DNA from: Leyella stercorea
GTDB lineage: Bacteria; Bacteroidota; Bacteroidia; Bacteroidales; Bacteroidaceae
NCBI RefSeq assembly: GCF_019052365.1
Contig: NZ_JAHQUY010000043.1
Location: forward strand, 1-28,009
DNA: 28,009 bases
Direction of reading: 5' to 3'
Shown here piece by piece: positions 22,602 through 28,009 of the stretch. A program made the position numbers and the translations under genes. Position 1 is the stretch's first letter; each line of letters starts with the position of its first letter. The notes beneath the pieces are model-generated. The model did no database searches. It was not told the DNA's origin and saw only the letters and a program-made list of their open reading frames with translations.

Positions 22602-23780
22602 ATGGTTAATATGCGTCCATTTACTGCTTTTGAGCAAAAAAATTTGAAATTTCTTGTAAACCACAATGTAAAGTTTACACAAGTTGAGATTACCCCTACT
22701 GGTTTAGGTAAGGGTATTCTTGACTCTACTGCTCCTATGCGAGCCTATTTCCTTGAAAATGGTATTCATAACTATGAAGAACAACTTCAAGGTCAAGAAC
22801 ATAAGCAGATTAAAGCAGCATGTATTCTTACAGACACGACTCAATTCTTTACAAAGGTCTCCTTTTATCGCCCTAATACAAAGAAAGGTGACCCTCGAAT
22901 GTGGGTTTACGGCTTTGGTTCATATACTGAAGGTAACGACATTCATGTACTGTTTTGGCATGAAAAAACATTATATAGCATCAATATCACTCACATTGAT
23001 ATTGAAAAATGCTACAACTCCGCCATAATTACACCTATGCAGGAAGTTTTGAAAGCTATCAACCAAGAGGGAAACTCGGTTTCTGAGGAACTTCTTGGAC
23101 GTTTCCGTGCTGTTAAAGACCAGTGGTTTGAGTCAGAAGTAACAGCTGATACAGGAATCGGTAGAACTATAGAGTCTTTCCTTGGAATCAGTATGAACAG
23201 TGACAAAACTCCTGATTACAAAGGAATAGAATTGAAAAGTCATCGGGATAAACGAAGCAGCAAGAAGAATGTACTATTTACTCAAACGCCAGATTGGGGA
23301 ATTAGTAAATTGAAGTCTGGACGAGAAATAGTTGATAAGTACGGCTATATCAATGAAGATGGTTTCAAGACTTACCAAAACACCGTTCAATGTACGCCAC
23401 CAAACAGTCAAATGTTGTTCTTGAATGTCAACCATACAAACGAACTCCTTGAACTACAAGCGGAGAGAAGAAAAGTCGAAGATGTTGCAGCTTGGAGGTT
23501 GGTAAAGTTGCACCAACGCTTACAAATAAAGCATCGTGAAACTTTCTGGATTGAGGTGGAAAACGAGTTAAATAACGGTAAGGAATACTTTCGCTACAAA
23601 CAGATAGAGCATACAAAGAATCCTAATATTGGTCAATTTGATGTACTTCTTGAACAGAACATTATAACTGTTGATTTGTTGCTTTGCCGTCCAAGTGGAC
23701 ATGGTGATACATACTCTTTCAAAATCAAGAAGAAAGGTATGCCGTTATTGTTTCCCGAGTCGGTCATATATAACATTTAA
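22602..23780 (+). CDS. MvaI/BcnI-family type II restriction endonuclease with N-terminal extension
   Basis: A 392-residue protein whose C-terminal 220 residues align by eye with MvaI: TGIGRTIESFLG (184-195), then PDYKGIELKSH with D205, E210 and K212 as the PD-ExK metal-binding set, and a late HGDTYSFKI matching the MvaI HGTAFRI block. MvaI is about 246 residues long. Here about 170 extra residues precede the nuclease (KVSFYRPNTKKGDPRMWVYG at about 85-104), possibly a DNA-binding or effector domain. MvaI and BcnI cut CCWGG and CCSGG, so a related CC-N-GG-type site is plausible but unproven. The start at 22602 lies 7 bp after the MTase; an in-frame M4 is an alternative. Confidence 0.85.
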   Translation: MVNMRPFTAFEQKNLKFLVNHNVKFTQVEITPTGLGKGILDSTAPMRAYFLENGIHNYEEQLQGQEHKQIKAACILTDTTQFFTKVSFYRPNTKKGDPRMWVYGFGSYTEGNDIHVLFWHEKTLYSINITHIDIEKCYNSAIITPMQEVLKAINQEGNSVSEELLGRFRAVKDQWFESEVTADTGIGRTIESFLGISMNSDKTPDYKGIELKSHRDKRSSKKNVLFTQTPDWGISKLKSGREIVDKYGYINEDGFKTYQNTVQCTPPNSQMLFLNVNHTNELLELQAERRKVEDVAAWRLVKLHQRLQIKHRETFWIEVENELNNGKEYFRYKQIEHTKNPNIGQFDVLLEQNIITVDLLLCRPSGHGDTYSFKIKKKGMPLLFPESVIYNI

Positions 23781-23793
23781 GGTTGATATTAGA

Positions 23794-24516
23794 ATGCCAA
23801 TTCCACAAACAAGTTCTTATAACCATAAAAAGCTTATGTCATTCACAATTAATTATAAAGGGAAAAACTTTACCGAAGAAGAAATTTCACAACGGATAGC
23901 GACAGGTCTTTCTGTAGAAAGTGATACAAATACTCGTTTGTTGCTTATGAATTTAAGCAACACTCAATTGCGTATTCTCAAATCTCTATTGCCTGATATT
24001 CAAGAAATATGTGACTGTCTGTTTCTCCAAAAATACATGGCAGCCATAACCTTGACCAATCTTCTATTTGAAACAATGGTCAAATTGACTTTAGTCTACC
24101 ATGAAGCCAATGGTAGAACTTTGGATGACGGATATGATTTTGAAAACATATATGAGAAGGAATTAAATAAATATGGAGAAAAAAATCTTGGTGAAAATAT
24201 TGCAACACTCTACAAAAAGAACATTATAACTTCTGAGGAACGTGATAGGCTACTTTATTTAAAGAACTCATTTCGAAATCCTTACTCACATGGTTCTAAC
24301 AACAAGTATGTAGAATCCGCAACAACAAAACTATACGAGAGTCATTTAGGCTCTAATGAGATTAAAGAAAGTATAGCCACTGTTACGGGAAATCCATATC
24401 TACTTCTTGATGCAAGACGTACTTTTATTAGGCAATATGGGCTTGGCTATTTTGCTGAAATTATAAATTACATTATTACTTTGGACAAGGAATTGCGAAA
24501 GTTGTACCATAAATAA
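23794..24516 (+). CDS. R-M-linked protein with HEPN-like R-x4-H motif
   Basis: 240 residues from the ATG at 23794, 13 bp after the nuclease stop. The open frame extends back inside the nuclease gene, and M15 (23836) is an alternative start. It is mostly helical. Helix KYMAAITLTNLLFETMVKLTLVY (80-102) and the later LYLKNSFRNPYSHGS, with R161-NPYS-H166, have the shape of HEPN domains (Rx4-6H), which are often RNases or nucleotidyltransferase partners in toxin and abortive-infection systems. No nucleotidyltransferase gene is nearby. It could be a backup effector of the R-M cassette or a non-catalytic structural protein. The motif is visible; the function is inference. Confidence 0.7.
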   Translation: MPIPQTSSYNHKKLMSFTINYKGKNFTEEEISQRIATGLSVESDTNTRLLLMNLSNTQLRILKSLLPDIQEICDCLFLQKYMAAITLTNLLFETMVKLTLVYHEANGRTLDDGYDFENIYEKELNKYGEKNLGENIATLYKKNIITSEERDRLLYLKNSFRNPYSHGSNNKYVESATTKLYESHLGSNEIKESIATVTGNPYLLLDARRTFIRQYGLGYFAEIINYIITLDKELRKLYHK

Positions 24517-24529
24517 AGTCTGCTGGTTA

Positions 24530-25135
24530 TTATTTGACATAATTCTGTGCAATTATCATGCCTATACCACCTGCAACCACAAAAATTCCAATGGTAAAGA
24601 AGAACCAAAAGAACCACTGGGCATAGTGACCGAGATAGCAGCCATCATATTCCTTGTAGCGTTCACGGACTTTCTTCCGTTCATCGGCAAACATGGAATT
24701 GACCTCACGGATATGCATCTGCATCTGTGAGGTCATCCATTGGCGTTCTTTGGAAAACAGTTCTTGAATCTTCTGCCAGTCAGCATCATTGACATTCACA
24801 GACACCTTTAATTGGTTCGGTGCATTCTCCAAGACCTTGTTTATGTGCTGATTGATGGTATCTACCTTTTTGCCGATGGTAGTCACAGCACCACCCAATT
24901 GAACTTCCGCACGCTGATACTGCTGAATGGCAGACTCCAGTTCAAGTGTGGCATTGATGAAGGTGCTTGTAGCCTTGTCAATGTCCTCACTCAACTGCTT
25001 TAACTCAGGAACACGGTTTACAAGTCCGTCTTTGGCTTGCTGTTCTTCGACCTCGTTTTCGACATCATTCATCATGTTTTCAAAGTCGGTTCTTTCTTCT
25101 GTGTCTATGTTTATCTTACTTTTTCTGATTGCCAT
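24530..25135 (-). CDS. C-terminally membrane-anchored mobilisation accessory protein
   Basis: A 201-residue protein with no family name I can assign. It has a long acidic/helical cytoplasmic part with coiled-coil character (residues 15-160; LKQLSEDIDKATSTFINATLELESAIQQYQR) and one strong membrane segment at about 170-195 (WFFWFFFTIGIFVVAGGIGMI). It starts 12 bp after the relaxase stop, so it belongs to the mob operon, and it may tether the relaxosome to the membrane. Its stop converges with the stop of the HEPN-like gene, only 13 bp away, which defines the right-hand border of the R-M cassette. Confidence 0.72.
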   Translation of the reverse strand: MAIRKSKINIDTEERTDFENMMNDVENEVEEQQAKDGLVNRVPELKQLSEDIDKATSTFINATLELESAIQQYQRAEVQLGGAVTTIGKKVDTINQHINKVLENAPNQLKVSVNVNDADWQKIQELFSKERQWMTSQMQMHIREVNSMFADERKKVRERYKEYDGCYLGHYAQWFFWFFFTIGIFVVAGGIGMIIAQNYVK

Positions 25136-25147
25136 ATTATCATTGAT

Positions 25148-26377
25148 TTATCTACGGAAACGGTAACGTGGTTTAGGCTTGCACATAGAGTGAGCCATCT
25201 GTGCGCAACGGTGGGCAAACTTCCAGTCATCTTCATCATCCTTCTTGCCCCAACCAGAAGAAGGAGCAGAACCACCACCGCCACATGACTCAGACATGGA
25301 AGTAGCTGCGTCAATATACCCTGCAAACAACAGCATCGCTACATGAGCGACATTCTCTGTAGTCGCTATATCATTGTCCTCTGGAATCTGAACCTCATTA
25401 GTAAAGACATCTTTGACAGAGTTCGGAATCCACACCTTCTTAACTCCATCGCCAATGTTGATTTGGAATGCTGTTTTTGAAGGTTGAACTTGTGCCTTTG
25501 GTTGTGATGCAGTTGGAGTTTGAACGATAGGACGAACTGGGCGAAGCGCAGGAGCAACGGATGGAGAAACAGGCTTTGTCTTGACTTGTGTAGGTTGTGG
25601 GTGCAGTTTCTTCCATGTGTCTTCAATCTTTGATGCCATAAACTTTCTGCCAATCTCAGAAGCCTTGAACACAGAAGCATTCTTGCCGACTGTGTAGCCG
25701 ACAAGTTTCCGTTGTTTGTCGTAGCGTGGCTTTACCTCATAGCCTTTCATGCGCAACAGATTGAAGTATCTGTCTATGTTGAACTGTTGCATATCTTTGA
25801 GAGTGTTTTCACAATCCTCCGCAAGCTCCACCTTCCGCATATTCCGAATTTCCTGTGGTTGTTCCCATCCATGGCGCATATTGATGATTTCCGCAGCCTT
25901 CATTGCCCGAAGATGAATATCATGCACATCGTTGGTGTTACCCTCCATATCCACACGACAGCAGTCAATGTGAAGGTGCAGCGTTCCTGACTTGGAGTCA
26001 GAGTGCAGTCCACCCACATTCATAGAATTGGTGAAATTGGTCTTTATCTCATTGGAGAAACCATTGGGCGTAAGTCCAACTGAATCCAAAACTTCCAAGG
26101 CTTCATCTTGGAGGTTAGACCAATCTTCCATCGTGAAGTTGGCAGATTCCTCCTTTGATGGGGAAAGTACAAAAGTGGTCATGAACCTTTCCAACTTTCT
26201 GCCAACAGTTCTTTCTGCCTGATGATATTGGCAATGATGCTTCATCATGTACCAGATGGCGGTAGGGTCAAGACCATCGGGCATATTGTTCACCTTGACC
26301 GTCTTTGCATTCTCCTTTTCCAATGCGTACCTTACGGAATTGCCTCCATACGATACTACCTTTGCGAGCATAATCAT
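25148..26377 (-). CDS. mobB: Relaxase MobB (MobA/VirD2-type mobilisation nuclease)
   Basis: A 409-residue relaxase that nicks oriT and stays attached to the 5' end. The metal-binding motif III is HLHID at 134-138, followed by CCRVD with R141. Candidate nucleophiles are Y10 and Y17 in VVSYGGNSVRYALEKE. The N-terminal 170 residues are the nuclease domain. The rest is a DNA-handling and linker region rich in Pro/Thr/Lys (about 260-320), and the end has a glycine/serine stretch and a Cys/Lys/Arg-rich tail. Named mobB following CTnDOT usage, in which MobA is the small DNA-binding protein. The start lies 2 bp after mobA (M3 is an alternative start). Confidence 0.9.
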   Translation of the reverse strand: MIMLAKVVSYGGNSVRYALEKENAKTVKVNNMPDGLDPTAIWYMMKHHCQYHQAERTVGRKLERFMTTFVLSPSKEESANFTMEDWSNLQDEALEVLDSVGLTPNGFSNEIKTNFTNSMNVGGLHSDSKSGTLHLHIDCCRVDMEGNTNDVHDIHLRAMKAAEIINMRHGWEQPQEIRNMRKVELAEDCENTLKDMQQFNIDRYFNLLRMKGYEVKPRYDKQRKLVGYTVGKNASVFKASEIGRKFMASKIEDTWKKLHPQPTQVKTKPVSPSVAPALRPVRPIVQTPTASQPKAQVQPSKTAFQINIGDGVKKVWIPNSVKDVFTNEVQIPEDNDIATTENVAHVAMLLFAGYIDAATSMSESCGGGGSAPSSGWGKKDDEDDWKFAHRCAQMAHSMCKPKPRYRFRR

Positions 26378-26379
26378 GA

Positions 26380-26769
26380 TTACTCCTTTGATTTGGTCTG
26401 TACGTTTGTAGCGATATTCTCTTCAATGCTATACCAATGTTGGATAAGTCCTGCAACGGCATCAATCCACCATCGCATGAACTTCTCATTCTTGAAGAAC
26501 CGAGCCTTTTCCTCAGCCGTTTTCTTGGATAGCACGTTGCTGATTTTTATCAAATCCGTCCTTGCGATGGCGAGAGAGTTGAGAGCGTCCACCTCTTCCT
26601 TGGTGAGCCTCATGCGTGGACGGTGCTTTAAGCCAGTCTCAACGACATAGCGACTCAGGCTTAACCCACACTCCTTGGCATGTGTCTGGAGACGTTTCAA
26701 TTCCTCTTCCGTGCATCGGTAGGTATGGACTTCTGTAGGCGGTTTCCTTACGATTTTCTTCTTTCTCAT
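26380..26769 (-). CDS. mobA: Relaxosome DNA-binding protein MobA (ribbon-helix-helix)
   Basis: A 129-residue basic protein with an N-terminal ribbon-helix-helix (VHTYRCTEEELKRLQTHAKECGLSLSRYVVETGL, about 14-47) and a helical C-terminal part (LAIARTDLIKISNVLSKKTAEE...WIDAVAGLIQHWY). This is the layout of MobC/MbeC-type plasmid proteins and of MobA in CTnDOT, which recognise oriT and help the relaxase. It is directly downstream of the candidate oriT and 2 bp upstream of the relaxase gene. Confidence 0.85.
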   Translation of the reverse strand: MRKKKIVRKPPTEVHTYRCTEEELKRLQTHAKECGLSLSRYVVETGLKHRPRMRLTKEEVDALNSLAIARTDLIKISNVLSKKTAEEKARFFKNEKFMRWWIDAVAGLIQHWYSIEENIATNVQTKSKE

Positions 26770-27053
26770 TTGTTCTTGTCTCTGATTAAAATGGGATGAT
26801 TACAAGCACCTTGCAAAGGTGGTCACGACTGCGAGCCTGCGAGTAGTCCGAGAAACTTTTAGGAATACAGAAAGACGGACACGGCTTCTGTATTACAAAA
26901 GGATTTCTCGAAAAGTACCTATAAAATGACGGCACTTTTAACAGCGTCCGTCCCCAAGGCTGCTTAAACGTATAACAGCTTGACGGTAGTCTATGCTGTA
27001 AATCGTCCTTTTGGATGATTTATCGGTATGGTAGCTCATTAGCCTCTGTATGC
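26770..27053. other. Candidate oriT region (284 bp, repeat-rich)
   Basis: This is the only sizeable gap in the mob region. It contains: caccttgcaaaggtg (26807-26821, 6-bp stem); a direct repeat of tgcgag (26830 and 26838); a long imperfect inverted repeat (26849-26910); gacggac (26874) with its complement at 26946; aaaagt/actttt (26911 and 26934); and aaatcgtcc-tttt-ggatgattt (27000-27021, one G-T pair). Such dense structure immediately upstream of mobA is where oriT lies in related elements. No nic site can be named from the sequence alone. Confidence 0.6.
26849..26910. repeat. Long imperfect inverted repeat in the candidate oriT
   Basis: The arms are 26849-26872 and 26886-26910, with a 13-nt loop. 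The inner 9 bp (aatacagaa at 26864-26872 with ttctgtatt at 26886-26894) pair perfectly. After a short internal loop ctttt/aaaag pair, then a 2-nt bulge, then cgagaaa (26849-26855) pairs with tttctcg (26904-26910). It is a likely relaxase or MobA recognition hairpin. Confidence 0.65.
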
Positions 27054-27878
27054 CTATTGATTGCCGTTATGGTAACTGTTAGGCTTGTAACCATTGGCAT
27101 TAGAACCGTTAGACTGTTGTGTTTGTCCTCCTGCCATATGCTGTGGATATGTGTTGTGTTCTCCTTCATTCTGTTTGGCATCTGCTTCTTGCATGGAAGA
27201 AGGATTGCCAACAGATTGTCTGGAGTAATTTTGTTGTGGGGAAATTCCACCAGTAACAGCATCGGAAAGATTGTCATTAGTTTCGACCTTACCCACACTT
27301 CCATTATCATTAGATGAAGCAGAATTTAGGGAAGAAGAAATCTCTGCCGTAGAAGAATTGCCCTTGTTGTCAGTATCGGATATTCCATTGGCAGAATGCC
27401 CATCTTCCTTGTCCGACTTTGTATCATCCTCCGTTGTCATAACAATTACTCTTGCTTTTGGAACTTCCGTATGGACGATTGCAGAGCCATCCGCATTGCG
27501 CTTCAATGAAAAGCCGTTCTTGACAAATTTTCCGTCCACATACCAACCAGAGAGAGAATGCAGGGTAATGATGCGGTTGTCTCCAACTTTTTGTGAAGAG
27601 GAAATGCCCACAGCCTCCATAGCCTGTAATAGTTTGGGAACGGTCTTGCGGTCTTTATCCCAGAGTTTGGCAAGTTGGGTGTTGTCAACCATACATTGCC
27701 CACACAAGATTTCCACTTGTTGGGTCTTGCTGATAGAAACAAGAGTTGTTTCACGTTCAGCAAGAGAGGCAAGAGACATGAAGCATTCCATGCGGTCAAT
27801 CTTGTACTTCTTGCAGCGAAGATACTCCATCTGTGCATCGGACAGCGTGAAGCAGTAATGTATCTTTTGTTTGTCCAT
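27054..27878 (-). CDS. Unrecognised mob-region protein with disordered Ser/Asn/Gln tail
   Basis: 274 residues from the ATG at 27878 (MDKQKIHYCFTLSDAQMEYL); the frame extends back to 27989, but those residues look like non-coding DNA. Residues 1-150 are folded: CFMSLASLAERE, then QLAKLWDKDRKTVPKLLQAMEAVGI resembles a helix-turn-helix/winged-helix DNA-binding segment. Residues about 155-274 are low-complexity (Ser, Asn, Gly, Gln, Asp), evidently disordered. It precedes oriT and mobA on the same strand, separated by 284 bp. It may be a relaxosome accessory or regulatory protein. No family assigned. Confidence 0.65.
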   Translation of the reverse strand: MDKQKIHYCFTLSDAQMEYLRCKKYKIDRMECFMSLASLAERETTLVSISKTQQVEILCGQCMVDNTQLAKLWDKDRKTVPKLLQAMEAVGISSSQKVGDNRIITLHSLSGWYVDGKFVKNGFSLKRNADGSAIVHTEVPKARVIVMTTEDDTKSDKEDGHSANGISDTDNKGNSSTAEISSSLNSASSNDNGSVGKVETNDNLSDAVTGGISPQQNYSRQSVGNPSSMQEADAKQNEGEHNTYPQHMAGGQTQQSNGSNANGYKPNSYHNGNQ

Positions 27879-28009
27879 GTTCTGTGAATTTTGAATATTA
27901 TAACCATAACTGGCAAGGCTGTTTTTTTTAGTAAAGAGAAAATCATCTGTGCCGTCCTCTCCTTGGGGAAATGTCCTCTGCGATAACATAGAGCTCGCCT
28001 TGCAACCTG
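27879..28009 (-). other. Leader of the mob-region gene
   Basis: 131 bp reach the window edge. On the minus strand there is an A-run (27924-27930 region), but no TAnnTTTG element and no ribosome-binding site before the ATG at 27878. Nothing else is recognisable. Confidence 0.3.

Noticed and set aside
23671..23793. Upstream extension of the HEPN-like reading frame
   Set aside because: It lies inside the nuclease gene in another frame and its residues (many Arg, Cys, Ser) look like a shadow. The ATG at 23794 just after the nuclease stop is the better start.
20137..24530. Direct repeats flanking the R-M cassette (tgctgataat near 20157, tgctggttat near 24521)
   Set aside because: The similarity is short and imperfect in A+T-rich DNA and not at the exact breakpoints, so it is not convincing as a target duplication or att site.
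27879..27989. Extension of the mob-region gene to an ATG at 27989
   Set aside because: The extra 37 residues do not look like the folded part that follows. MDKQKIHYCF at 27878 is the more natural start.

Overview
The window is most of the transfer and mobilisation machinery of a Bacteroidales integrative and conjugative element (ICE) of the CTnDOT type. The host is probably Prevotella/Segatella or Bacteroides. The evidence is the Bacteroidetes-specific gene set (TraE/F/G/J/K/M/N/O, a MobA/MobB relaxosome, a YWFCY-type MobC coupling protein), two fimbrillin-type lipobox proteins, the near absence of Shine-Dalgarno sites before genes, and a TAnnTTTG-type -7 element before the one clearly foreign operon.

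Layout, left to right. (1) 1-292: non-coding DNA beyond the integrase, with long inverted repeats and two stem-loops; it may be close to the element's left end. (2) 293-2087: tyrosine integrase and a secreted GH24-like lysozyme, both on the minus strand. (3) 2141-19992: one long minus-strand transfer module. In transcription order it runs traF, traG (VirB4 ATPase), an 846-residue secreted protein, two further secreted proteins (241 and 254 aa), a phage-type antirepressor, a stand-alone KilAC-like protein, traJ (VirB6-like), a 133-aa protein, traK (VirB8-like), traL, traM (VirB10-like), traN (VirB9-like), traO, two surface lipoproteins (one fimbrillin-like) and mobC. Many of these genes overlap or nearly abut, so much of the module is translationally coupled. 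(4) 20041-20136: a 31-codon 3' remnant of traE. (5) 20137-24516: a visibly A+T-rich plus-strand cassette encoding a small Cro/C1 regulator, a C5-cytosine methyltransferase with an unusual internal insertion, an MvaI/BcnI-family restriction endonuclease with an N-terminal extension, and a protein with an HEPN-like R-x4-H motif. (6) 24530-27878: the minus-strand mobilisation region: a putative replication or mobilisation accessory gene, a candidate oriT with a long imperfect hairpin, a ribbon-helix-helix MobA, relaxase MobB, and a membrane-anchored accessory protein.

MobA and MobB would nick oriT, MobC would deliver the relaxosome, and TraE-O would form the type IV channel. The defence cassette sits between the mob and tra modules, where traA-E lie in CTnDOT. 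It ends exactly where traE is cut off, and no traA-D genes are visible in the window. The element may therefore be transfer-impaired or may rely on an external TraE, while carrying a selfish/defensive R-M operon.

The most unexplained non-coding structures are: seven phased 16-bp direct repeats directly upstream of the 846-aa gene; two 33-nt hairpins whose stems differ by compensatory changes; and a family of about 28-bp palindromic repeats in gaps between genes. No rRNA, tRNA, IS element or CRISPR array was seen.
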